Shown here one piece after another: positions 51,545 through 59,645 of a DNA stretch of 64,000 nt. The stretch's first letter is position 1; each line of letters starts with the position of its first letter. The notes below the pieces were generated by a model that was given only the letters and a program-made list of their open reading frames with translations, was not told where the DNA came from and made no database searches. A program made the translations under genes and the position numbers. The DNA is from Rhodobiaceae bacterium (lineage in GTDB: Bacteria > Pseudomonadota > Alphaproteobacteria > Rhizobiales > Tepidamorphaceae). The stretch is taken from the NCBI GenBank assembly GCA_020637985.1, contig JACKJK010000004.1, positions 434,001 through 498,000 of the forward strand, read 5' to 3'.

Positions 51545-52149
51545 GCGGCCCCGACTGGGACGCCCGCTACCGTGCGGCGGAAGGCAGCCTGTTCGGCGAC
51601 GCGCCGAACGACTACCTGCGCATGATCTGCGCCCGCACAGACTTCGCGCCGAAGACCGCGCTGTTGCCCGCCGACGGCGACGGGCGCAACGGCAGCTGGC
51701 TTGCTTCGCAGGGCATTGCCGTCACGGCCTTCGACCTCTCCGCCGAGGCGACCCGCCGCGCAGTCGACCGCGACAAGGTCAATGGCGTCAGCGTCGAGCG
51801 CTTCACCGCCGACGTGACGGCCTGGCAGCCCGCCGGGCGCACCTGGGACGCGGCCATCGTGTTCTACCTGCACGGACCCGCGAGCTTGCGGCGCGCCTGC
51901 CTTGACAAGGCCATCGCGTCCCTCGCGCCGGGCGGATGGATTGTGCTGGAAGCCTTCGCCAAGGCGCCGCAGCCGGCAACAGGACCGGGGCCAGGCAGCC
52001 CCGCCCTGCGCTACAGCAACGAGGAACTCGCCGAGTGGGTCGGCGAGTTGCAGATCGTCGAACTGATGGCCGGCACGATCCTGCTCGACGAGGGCTCGCG
52101 CCATTCGGGCCTCGCCGATGTCGTCCGCCTTGCCGCGCGCCGCTCCTAG
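51541..52149 (+). CDS. Class I SAM-dependent methyltransferase (TPMT/tellurite-resistance-like)
   Basis: A 202-aa protein. It starts GPDWDARYRAAEGSLFGDAPNDYL, typical of the TehB/TPMT-like group. The SAM-binding motif I is ALLPADGDGRNGSWLASQG, followed by VTAFDLSAEA and the motif around DAAIVFYLHGPASLRR. The ATG overlaps the SulP stop (ATGA), so the pair is co-translated. Related proteins are often linked to SulP genes or to thiol/oxyanion methylation; the actual substrate is unknown. Confidence 0.85.
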   Translation: MSGPDWDARYRAAEGSLFGDAPNDYLRMICARTDFAPKTALLPADGDGRNGSWLASQGIAVTAFDLSAEATRRAVDRDKVNGVSVERFTADVTAWQPAGRTWDAAIVFYLHGPASLRRACLDKAIASLAPGGWIVLEAFAKAPQPATGPGPGSPALRYSNEELAEWVGELQIVELMAGTILLDEGSRHSGLADVVRLAARRS

Positions 52150-52256
52150 TTGGCCGGAATTTCGCCGATTGCCAGCCCTGCCGCCTTGCGCCATCGTTGC
52201 AGGCTCGCCTTGCACGGACCATGACACCGCGGAACAGGGGCGAGAAAGGGGACGCG

Positions 52257-53282
52257 ATGCGCAGCACGAAAACGGTCCATGTCGTCTCCTGCCATGCCGA
52301 GGGCGAGGTCGGAGACGTCATCGTCGGCGGGGTCGCGCCGCCACCCGGCGAGACCTTGTGGGAGCAGCGCAACTTCATCGCCCGCGACGGCAACCTGCGC
52401 GACTTCGTGCTCAACGAGCCGCGCGGCGGCGTCTTCCGCCATGTCAACCTGCTCGTGCCACCAAGACACCCGGACGCGCAGATGGGCTTCATCATCATGG
52501 AGCCGGAGGACACCCCGCCGATGTCGGGTTCCAACTCGATCTGCGTCGCCACCGTCCTGCTCGACACCGGCATCATCCCCATGTGCGAACCGGTTACGGA
52601 CATGGTGCTGGAAGCGCCGGGCGGCCTCATCCGCGTGCGCGCCGAGTGCCGCGATGGCAAGGCCGAGCGCATCTTCGTGCAGAACGTCCCTTCCTTCGCC
52701 GGCAAGCTCGATTGCACGATCGAGGTCGCGGGGCTCGGCACGCTGCAGGTCGACACCGCCTTTGGCGGCGACAGCTTCGTCATCGTCGATGCCACCGATG
52801 CCGGTTTCGCCATTGAGGCAGGCGAGGCGCGCGCCATCGCGGAAACGGGCGTTGCCATCACCAATGCCGCCAACGAACAGCTCGGCTTCTCCCACCCCGA
52901 GAACCCGCAGTGGGATCACATCTCATTCTGCCTGTTCGCCGGTAAATTGATGAAGGAACAAGGCGGTCTCGCCGCGAAGGCCGCAGTCGCCATCCAGCCC
53001 GGCAAGGTCGACCGCTCGCCGACCGGAACCGCGTTGTCCGCGCGCATGGCCGTGCTCAACGCGCGCGGCCAGATGCAGGTCGGCGACCGCTTCACGGCAA
53101 CCTCCATCATCGGCTCGCGCTTCGACGGGCGCATCGTCTCGCAAGCGACCGTCGGCGGCCGGCCGGCCATCGTGCCGGAAATCTCCGGCCGCGCCTGGAT
53201 CACCGGCACGCATCAGCACATGCTTGATCCCGCCGACCCCTGGCCGCGCGGTTACCGCCTGAAGGACACTTGGGGCATCTAG
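52257..53282 (+). CDS. Proline racemase/hydroxyproline epimerase-dehydratase family protein
   Basis: A 341-aa protein of the PrpA/4HypE/t3HypD family. The N-terminus HVVSCHAEGEVGDVIVGGV, the DGKAERIFVQNVPSF strand and WITGTHQHMLDPADPW end are family marks. The first catalytic Cys position reads PPMSGSNSIC (Ser90) and the second reads DRSPTGTALSA (Thr256), so neither racemase Cys is present. Thr at the second site is known from trans-3-hydroxy-L-proline dehydratases. SD AAAGGGGA. Its TAG stop is the first three bases of an intergenic repeat. It lies near a D-amino-acid dehydrogenase-like gene. Confidence 0.85.
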   Translation: MRSTKTVHVVSCHAEGEVGDVIVGGVAPPPGETLWEQRNFIARDGNLRDFVLNEPRGGVFRHVNLLVPPRHPDAQMGFIIMEPEDTPPMSGSNSICVATVLLDTGIIPMCEPVTDMVLEAPGGLIRVRAECRDGKAERIFVQNVPSFAGKLDCTIEVAGLGTLQVDTAFGGDSFVIVDATDAGFAIEAGEARAIAETGVAITNAANEQLGFSHPENPQWDHISFCLFAGKLMKEQGGLAAKAAVAIQPGKVDRSPTGTALSARMAVLNARGQMQVGDRFTATSIIGSRFDGRIVSQATVGGRPAIVPEISGRAWITGTHQHMLDPADPWPRGYRLKDTWGI

Positions 53283-53335
53283 AGCAATTCCAGGAAAAGT
53301 GCGTGCGGTTTTCCGTCCGGAATTGCGTGATAACG
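53280..53335 (+). repeat. Short palindromic repeat (TAGAGCAATTCC type)
   Basis: TAGAGCAATTCC, AGGAAAAGTGCG, GGTTTTCCGTCC and GGAATTGCG form nested inverted repeats (CAATTCC with GGAATTG, GGAAAA with TTTTCC). This is a well-known class of Rhizobiales intergenic palindrome, shared with 8231-8284. Its first three bases supply the stop codon of the upstream gene. Confidence 0.75.
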
Positions 53336-53354
53336 AGGGATAGGAGCATCCACG

Positions 53355-54122
53355 CTACCGATGCGCGAGAATCCAGTCGGCCGCCGCGGCGAGATCGTCG
53401 ACGACCGCCGTCGGTCGCGGCTCCACGACATCTTCCGCGCCCGCCACGTACTTGCCCGTGCGCACCAGCAGCCCTGCGCCAATCCCGGCGGCAAGCGCGC
53501 CGGCAACGTCGGCTTCCACGTCATCTCCGACCATCACCGCCTCGCCCGCCTCGCAGCCGGTGCTGGCCAGCGCGGCGTGGAAGAAATCCGGCGACGGCTT
53601 GCCGAGCACGGTCGCCGAGGCGCGCGAGGCAAACTCCAGCGCCGCCACGAACGCTCCGGTGTCGAGGCTCAGTTCGCCATCGCTGTCCCGGAACGTCCGG
53701 TTGTTGGCGAGCGCCAGCAACTGCGCCCCGCCGGCCAGCGCCCGAAACGCAGCGTTGAGCGAGGCATAGGTGAAGTCCTCCCCCGCATCACCAACCACCA
53801 CTGCTGTCTCATTTCCGCCCGAGATGCCGGCAAAGTCTTCCCGCAACGCGGGGTGTACCAGCAAATGTGCGGTCAGGTGCCGTTGCGTCAGCATGGCGCA
53901 GGCCGCCTTCGCCGGCGTGAACAGTTCGTCTTCGCCACAGGCTATGCCCATCCCTTCAAGCGCGGCGAGAATCTCGCGCCGTGGAGAACGCGTCGTGTTG
54001 GTCAGGAAGCGGATGGCAAGCCCGGCGTCGCGCAGGCGTGCGAGCGCATCCTCTGCGCCGGGCAGTGCGGATGCACCGACATAGACGACACCGGCAAGAT
54101 CGAGCAGCACGGCCTTGATCAT
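53355..54122 (-). CDS. HAD-superfamily phosphatase, subclass IIA (NagD/LHPP-like)
   Basis: A 255-aa phosphatase. Motif I IKAVLLDLAGVVYVG has nucleophile Asp but Leu-Ala where most have Asp-Gly-Val/Thr, so the second, acid/base Asp is replaced. Motif II FLTNTTRSPR is intact; motif III Lys is in VLGKPSPDFFHAAL and motif IV is VMVGDDVEADVAGALAAG. The cap is of the C2A type found in NagD, 4-nitrophenyl phosphatases and LHPP. Start MIKAVLL at 54122, weak SD. It is divergent from the flavoprotein gene. The missing general acid in motif I (DLAGV) also occurs in the LHPP group. Confidence 0.85.
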   Translation of the reverse strand: MIKAVLLDLAGVVYVGASALPGAEDALARLRDAGLAIRFLTNTTRSPRREILAALEGMGIACGEDELFTPAKAACAMLTQRHLTAHLLVHPALREDFAGISGGNETAVVVGDAGEDFTYASLNAAFRALAGGAQLLALANNRTFRDSDGELSLDTGAFVAALEFASRASATVLGKPSPDFFHAALASTGCEAGEAVMVGDDVEADVAGALAAGIGAGLLVRTGKYVAGAEDVVEPRPTAVVDDLAAAADWILAHR

Positions 54123-54265
54123 GCGTCCATGATGCGGTGATCGCCGCGACCGGTCAAACGCATGGGCCGTGAGCGCGAGATGGAATTTCCCGGCTTGCGG
54201 AACAGGCGCCGATAAGCTCAGCATGGCTCCGGAGCAAGCGCGCGGCGCAAGACGGGGAACACGCA

Positions 54266-55510
54266 ATGCACATCGCAGTCCTGGGAGGCGGCGTGGTCGG
54301 AGTGACCGCCGCCTACGAACTCCAGAAAGACGGCCACCAGGTCACCATCATCGAGAAGAACGACGCGGTCGGCACCGAGACGAGCTGGGGCAATGCTGGG
54401 TTGATGGCGCCCGGCCACTCGTTCACCTGGTCCTCGCCGGCTGCCCCGATGATCATGCTCAAGTCGCTATTCATGGCCGACCAGTCGATCCGCTTCAAGC
54501 CGACCCTCAACCCGTACCAGTACATCTATGGGCTGCAGTTTCTCGCCCAGTGCACCGCCGAGCGTTCCGCCCGCAACACCGCGCGCAAGTACGCGATCGC
54601 CTCCTACTCGCAGAAGGTCATGCACGAGACGATTCGCGACACCGGCGTCGAATTCGACCGCATCGACCGCGGCATCCTCTATTTCTATCGCAACGCGGAC
54701 CGCTTCGAGGCCGGCATCGAGCACATGAAGATCATGCGCGATCTCGGCCACACCATCGAGGTGCTGGACCGCGCAAGGGTGCTGGAACTTGAACCGGCGC
54801 TGGCATCGGTGAAGGACAGGATCGCCGGTGGCATCTATTGCCCGAGCGACGAATCCGGCAGCTGCTTCAAGTTCACCACCGCGCTCGCCGACCACATCGC
54901 GAAAAAGGGCGCGGAAATCCGCACCGGCGAAGAGGTTCTGTCGATCGAGGTATCCGGCGACACGGTCACCTCGGTCACCACCTCGAAAGGCAAGGTGAAG
55001 GCCGACCTCTATGTCATGGCGCTCGGCAGCCAGAGCCCGATCCTGTCGCGCAGGATCGGCGAGCCGCTGAAGATCTACCCCATCAAGGGCTACGCGCTGA
55101 CCATCCCCGTCGGCAACAACCCGATGCCGCCGACAGTCGGTTCGGTGGACGAGGAAAACCTCGTCGCCATCTCCCGCTTCGGCGACCAGGTGCGCGTCAC
55201 CGCGACCGCCGAGATCGCTGGATACGACACCTCCCACAAGCCGTCCGACTTCGCCTTCATGGCGTCCGTGGTGCGCGAACTCTATCCGCAAGGCGCTGAC
55301 CACGACCGCCCGCACATGTGGGCAGGCCTGCGGCCGATGACTCCGACCAACCTGCCCTGCATTGGCCGGCGCAAGCACCGCAACCTCTACTACGATACCG
55401 GCCATGGCCACATCGGATGGACCATGTCGCACGGTTCGGCGCGCATCCTCGCCGACGACATCGCAGGACGCACGCCCGCGATCCCGCTCGCCGAGATCAA
55501 CGACAGCTGA
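54266..55510 (+). CDS. FAD-dependent D-amino-acid dehydrogenase-like oxidoreductase (DadA family)
   Basis: A 414-aa flavoprotein of the DAO superfamily. The Rossmann motif AVLGGGVVGVTAAYEL is at the N-terminus, followed by the acidic end of strand 2 (VTIIEKND) and TSWGNAGLMAPGH, typical of DadA. The C-terminal FAD-binding part reads LRPMTPTNLPCIGR and YDTGHGHIGWTMS. It would oxidise D-amino acids to keto acids and pass electrons to the respiratory chain. ACGGGGAAC precedes the ATG. Together with the proline-racemase-family gene it suggests D-amino-acid or hydroxyproline use. Confidence 0.9.
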   Translation: MHIAVLGGGVVGVTAAYELQKDGHQVTIIEKNDAVGTETSWGNAGLMAPGHSFTWSSPAAPMIMLKSLFMADQSIRFKPTLNPYQYIYGLQFLAQCTAERSARNTARKYAIASYSQKVMHETIRDTGVEFDRIDRGILYFYRNADRFEAGIEHMKIMRDLGHTIEVLDRARVLELEPALASVKDRIAGGIYCPSDESGSCFKFTTALADHIAKKGAEIRTGEEVLSIEVSGDTVTSVTTSKGKVKADLYVMALGSQSPILSRRIGEPLKIYPIKGYALTIPVGNNPMPPTVGSVDEENLVAISRFGDQVRVTATAEIAGYDTSHKPSDFAFMASVVRELYPQGADHDRPHMWAGLRPMTPTNLPCIGRRKHRNLYYDTGHGHIGWTMSHGSARILADDIAGRTPAIPLAEINDS

Positions 55511-55598
55511 GCGAACGCTGACGCCCTGCGCCGCCTTTACTCCGTCGCCCCAACGGCAGGATACTGCGCCTGCACCGATGCCGGCGACCGGGACGGAA

Positions 55599-56897
55599 AT
55601 GCCTCCTCTCGTCGCCGCGAGCAAGGACCAGCGGCAGGCGACCATGATTCCCACCGGAAGGCACAGCAAGGCCGACGCTGCCCCCTTCGTGGCCCTGGCG
55701 ATGCATGGCGACGAATGTAACTTGCCCGGCGGTCCGTCGATCCGCGTTCCGCGAACGCTCCGTGCTCTGCGGCGTATTGGCATCGACGCGGCCGAGTTCG
55801 GAAGCCGGTTCGCCAGGCCGGATATCGTTCACCTCTTCAACGTCTGGCCGGCAGATTCGGCCATGGACCTCGCCTGCGGACTCTCCCGAGCCGCGGTTCC
55901 GCTTGTCCTGTCTCCGATCTTCATGAATCTCTCGAACTTCGATCAGTACGCACACGTTGTGCCGGCGCTCTACGAGACCCGCACCGGCGCCGCGCTGGAT
56001 GCCGGGCTCGCCGAAATCTCGGCCCGGCTTGCCGAACAAGCCGGCCAACCGTTGCGGGACCCCTTCCCCGGCTACCATCGCAAGGTTTGCACCATCGTTC
56101 GCCTCGCCAGCCACGTCATTCTCGTGAGCAACTTCGAACGTCGGTGCCTGGAGGCCATCGGCGCATTGGCGGATCGATCCGCGACGGTCGTGCGCAACCC
56201 GGTCAACGCGGATGTCCTGGAGAATGCCGACCCGGACCTGTTCCGGGCCGCTTTCGGCATAGGCGACTACGTCCTCCAGGTGGGACGCATCGAGCCGCGC
56301 AAGAACCAACTCCTCACCGCCGTGGCCTGCCGCAGGCTTGGCGTCACCGCCGTCTTCATCGGGGCGGAGGCCGACCTGCCCTATGCCGCGCACCTGCGTC
56401 GCATCGCTGGTGCGCACGCACTCTTCGTCCCGAGGCTGGAGCATTCCGATCCGCTCTTCGCTTCAGCCGTTTGCGGCGCATCCGCCTTCTGCCTGCCGAG
56501 TTGGGCGGAGGGGGCGCCGCTCGCCGCCCTCGAGGCGGGGGCGGCCGGTGTCCCGCTGGTTCTGAGCGACCGGGCGGGCGAGCGGGAATACTTCGGCGAT
56601 CACGCCGACTATGTTTGTCCCGCCGACCTGCCGGCAATGATGGACGCAATCCGCAAGGCTCTCGTCGGAGCAGCGGACGCGCCTGCCAGAGCGGCGCGCA
56701 CGGCGCACATCCGGAGCAGTTTCCCCTGGGACGCGCATGCCCGCGGCACCGCGGCGGTCTATCGCGCGGTACTGGCGGAGCACCCTGCGCGCCGTGCGCA
56801 TGCGAATAGGCTGTTCTCCTTCCCCGATCGCATGAGCCTCAACGCGTACATGCGCCGTCACATCCCATTTCTGCGCACTTCCGCCTCTGCTATGTGA
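55599..56897 (+). CDS. Glycosyltransferase, GT4-like
   Basis: A 432-aa GT-B-fold glycosyltransferase. The C-terminal domain has VLQVGRIEPRKNQLLTAV, the nucleotide-sugar site and the E-x7-E motif in SWAEGAPLAALEAGAAGVP. The N-terminal domain has FARPDIVHLFNVW and HVILVSNFERRCLEAIG. In-frame ATGs at 55578, 55599 and 55644 are all possible; 55599 has GGGACGG upstream. Donor and acceptor are unknown. It sits 49 nt before a GT-C/pectate-lyase-like fusion gene, suggesting a small polysaccharide module. Confidence 0.82.
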   Translation: MPPLVAASKDQRQATMIPTGRHSKADAAPFVALAMHGDECNLPGGPSIRVPRTLRALRRIGIDAAEFGSRFARPDIVHLFNVWPADSAMDLACGLSRAAVPLVLSPIFMNLSNFDQYAHVVPALYETRTGAALDAGLAEISARLAEQAGQPLRDPFPGYHRKVCTIVRLASHVILVSNFERRCLEAIGALADRSATVVRNPVNADVLENADPDLFRAAFGIGDYVLQVGRIEPRKNQLLTAVACRRLGVTAVFIGAEADLPYAAHLRRIAGAHALFVPRLEHSDPLFASAVCGASAFCLPSWAEGAPLAALEAGAAGVPLVLSDRAGEREYFGDHADYVCPADLPAMMDAIRKALVGAADAPARAARTAHIRSSFPWDAHARGTAAVYRAVLAEHPARRAHANRLFSFPDRMSLNAYMRRHIPFLRTSASAM

Positions 56898-56946
56898 TCC
56901 ACGCTCCGGAGTGTGTGCCCCTTGCCGTAGCAACAATGCAACCGCA

Positions 56947-59643
56947 ATGACGATGCCTAACGCCGTGCCGAGACTGCTGCCGACAACCACCCCGACAGTT
57001 CTCGTCGGCCTGCTGTCCTTCGCCTGGATCGTGTCGATGTCGCCCTGGCTCGACGTCTTCCAGATCGATCCGGACGAAGGCCTCAACCTTGGCAAGGCAG
57101 CGCTCGTCGCGGCAGGCTATTCCCCCTACGGCGACATCTGGAACGACCAGGGCCCGGTCCTCACCTACCTGCTGGCCGCGCTGCAGTTCGTCCTGCCCAA
57201 CGACGTCCATGCCGCGCGCCTCCTGATCGCTGCGGCGGCAAGCCTGCTCCTCGCCGGCCTGCATGCCGCGGTGAGGCGGGACGGCGGCGGGCTTGCGGCG
57301 GCGGCAACGGTCGTCCTCCTGTTCACCTGCCCCCACTTCCTGCAATTGTCCTCTGCCGTCATGATTGGGCTGCCCGCCATCGCGTTCGCCGGCCTCTCGC
57401 TGGCGATCGCCGGCACCCAACGCCTGTCCCCGGTGCCGCGCGCCGTTGTCTCCGGGCTTGTCTTCGGGCTGTCGCTGCAGACAAAACTGTTCACCTTCAC
57501 GATGGCGCCCGCCCTCATGCTTGCCGTATCCGGCATTGCCGCCTCGGGTGTCCGGCATCGCCCCTTCCGCGCCGTGGCCATCTGGATGCTGGCCTGCGCG
57601 CTCGCCTTCGCCATCATCGCAGTGGTTTCCGGCCAGGACCCGATCGCCAGTCTTGTCGCTCCGCACGTCGCACCGGCGCTGCGCACGCAGCACGATTTCC
57701 TGACGAGCCTGGCGACGATCTGGACCACGCTGCGCCAGTCCCCGACCGTCACCATTCCGGGTCTCCTCGGCCTCGCCGTCCTCCTGCTGTGGCCGGGCAT
57801 CGACAGCCGCCCGCTCGCCGTGCCCGGCACATGGCTCACCACGGCCGGCCTTGCGCTCGCCCTGCATCATCCCGTCTTCACCCACCAGGTGCTGCTGCTG
57901 ATCGTGCCGCTTGCATGGATAGCGGGTCTGTACGCCGTCAGCCTCGGCACTTGGGCCGCCGCGCTGCCGGTGCGCGTCCCCGCACCGGGAACCACCGTGG
58001 TCCTGGTCGCCTGCGCTGCGATCATCGGCGTATCGAGATTTCCCGCGCCCGAAAAAGCGGCGGCGGCCGACCCCTACGCGCTCTCAGCCCTCGCGCTGCA
58101 CACCTACGCGCCGCTCGGCGGCTGGGTCGTCACGGACGTGCCAATGGCCGCCTTCAGGAACGGACTGCTCGTGCCACCGGAACTTGTCGTCTTTTCCGAA
58201 AAGCGCCGCACCATCGGTAAGCTGACTGATGCCGACCTGCTGGCCTCGATCGAGCGACGCAAGCCGACCCAGGTCGTGTTCCAGCGCTTCACCATGCCGG
58301 CCGAGGTGCACGCCCGTCTGGCGGGCGACTATCTCGTCGCTCATCGCGGGATACCGCCAGCGCCATACGTCCACTACGTCCGGCGCATGCCGGAGCTACA
58401 ACTCGACAGGCCGGCCCTCGGCGCCGAGCTTGCCGGCCTCGTCGAACGCATGGCGGCAACCTCGGTCGATGGCGGTTACGCGGTGGCGGTCGACCCGGCA
58501 ACCGGCCGGCGCTTCGGCGAAAGCATGACGCCCATCCCGGCCGACGTGATCTGGATGCTTCCGGCTGGCGCGACCTTCGAGATCGGTGAACGCTTCCTGC
58601 GCGCCTTCGCGCTGACGGGTGATGCGCGCTTCCAGGACCTCGCGCTGCGCACCGCCCTGGCGGTGGTCCGGAGCCAGACCTGCGACGGCGGCTGGCCACC
58701 TGCCGCCACCGTCGATGACGATTGCAGCCCCCGCTACGCCGACCAGCCGCATGTTTCCTTCGACGAGGGCATGCAGGCAGGCATCATCGGTTTCCTGGTC
58801 GATGTCGCGCTCACGCTCCCGCCGGGGCCGGGCAGGAACGAAATCCTCACCGCCGCCCGCGACGCGCTCGGCCTGGTCCTTGAGACGCAGAAGCCCGATG
58901 GCGCCTGGCCGCAGCTGCTCCATACGAACGACTATACGTCCTACGCGACGCTCAACGACGACGTTGTCACCTCCCACATCGACGTGCTGCTGCGCGCTTA
59001 CACCACCTTCGGCGACGAACGCTACCTCGTCGCGGCGAAACGCGGGCTCGAATTCCTGCTTGCCGCGCAGCTTGCGTCAGGTGGCTGGGCGCAGCAGTAT
59101 GACGATCAGCTGCGCCCAGCCCGCGGGCGCGCCTTCGAGCCGGCAGCAGCCGCGTCGATCGAGACCGCCTACGCGATCCGAACACTTCTCGAAGCCTTCG
59201 CCAGACTCGGCGACGAACGCCTGCTTGCCGCCGCCGGAAAAGCCGCCGACTGGCTGGTTGCCTCGCAGACCGGTCCCGAGACCTGGTCGCGCTTCTACGA
59301 GATCGGCTCCAACCGGCCGATCTTCGGAGACCGTGACGGCAGCGTCCACTATGCGCTCGGGGAGATTTCGCGGGAACGCAGGGACGGCTACCGCTGGTCC
59401 GGCCGCTTTCCCGACGTTCTGCAGGCGATCCGGTTGGCCAAGGCCGCCCGCCGCGGTGCCGCGGACTACGACGCCGAAAAAGCGGTCATCGCGCAAACAG
59501 ATCGGCTCGCGGGCCTCGCGCGCGCGCTTAAGATGGACCCGGAGACCGATGCCGTGGAGAACGGCGCGCTCATCTCTGCCATAACTTGGCTGGCGCGCGT
59601 CGACGACCTTCTTGCAGCGATTGCGTTTTCCGGTGCGCGCTAG
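56947..59643 (+). CDS. GT-C-type membrane protein fused to a pectate-lyase-10-like domain
   Basis: An 898-aa protein. Residues ~1-400 form about ten membrane helices with the GT39/ArnT-like acidic motif FQIDPDEGLNLGKAALVAAG and the loop SPYGDIWNDQGPVLTYLL, typical of lipid-linked sugar transferases. Residues ~400-520 look like a periplasmic linker. Residues ~530-870 form a soluble helical repeat domain: CDGGWPPAAT, YATLNDDVVTSHIDVLLRAY, FLLAAQLASGGWAQQYDD and RPARGRAFEPAAAASIETAYAI. This order closely resembles the (alpha/alpha) toroid of PL10 pectate lyases. No SD is evident; ATG 56947 or 56953 is likely. The fusion is unusual. Confidence 0.75.
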   Translation: MTMPNAVPRLLPTTTPTVLVGLLSFAWIVSMSPWLDVFQIDPDEGLNLGKAALVAAGYSPYGDIWNDQGPVLTYLLAALQFVLPNDVHAARLLIAAAASLLLAGLHAAVRRDGGGLAAAATVVLLFTCPHFLQLSSAVMIGLPAIAFAGLSLAIAGTQRLSPVPRAVVSGLVFGLSLQTKLFTFTMAPALMLAVSGIAASGVRHRPFRAVAIWMLACALAFAIIAVVSGQDPIASLVAPHVAPALRTQHDFLTSLATIWTTLRQSPTVTIPGLLGLAVLLLWPGIDSRPLAVPGTWLTTAGLALALHHPVFTHQVLLLIVPLAWIAGLYAVSLGTWAAALPVRVPAPGTTVVLVACAAIIGVSRFPAPEKAAAADPYALSALALHTYAPLGGWVVTDVPMAAFRNGLLVPPELVVFSEKRRTIGKLTDADLLASIERRKPTQVVFQRFTMPAEVHARLAGDYLVAHRGIPPAPYVHYVRRMPELQLDRPALGAELAGLVERMAATSVDGGYAVAVDPATGRRFGESMTPIPADVIWMLPAGATFEIGERFLRAFALTGDARFQDLALRTALAVVRSQTCDGGWPPAATVDDDCSPRYADQPHVSFDEGMQAGIIGFLVDVALTLPPGPGRNEILTAARDALGLVLETQKPDGAWPQLLHTNDYTSYATLNDDVVTSHIDVLLRAYTTFGDERYLVAAKRGLEFLLAAQLASGGWAQQYDDQLRPARGRAFEPAAAASIETAYAIRTLLEAFARLGDERLLAAAGKAADWLVASQTGPETWSRFYEIGSNRPIFGDRDGSVHYALGEISRERRDGYRWSGRFPDVLQAIRLAKAARRGAADYDAEKAVIAQTDRLAGLARALKMDPETDAVENGALISAITWLARVDDLLAAIAFSGAR

Positions 59644-59645
59644 GT

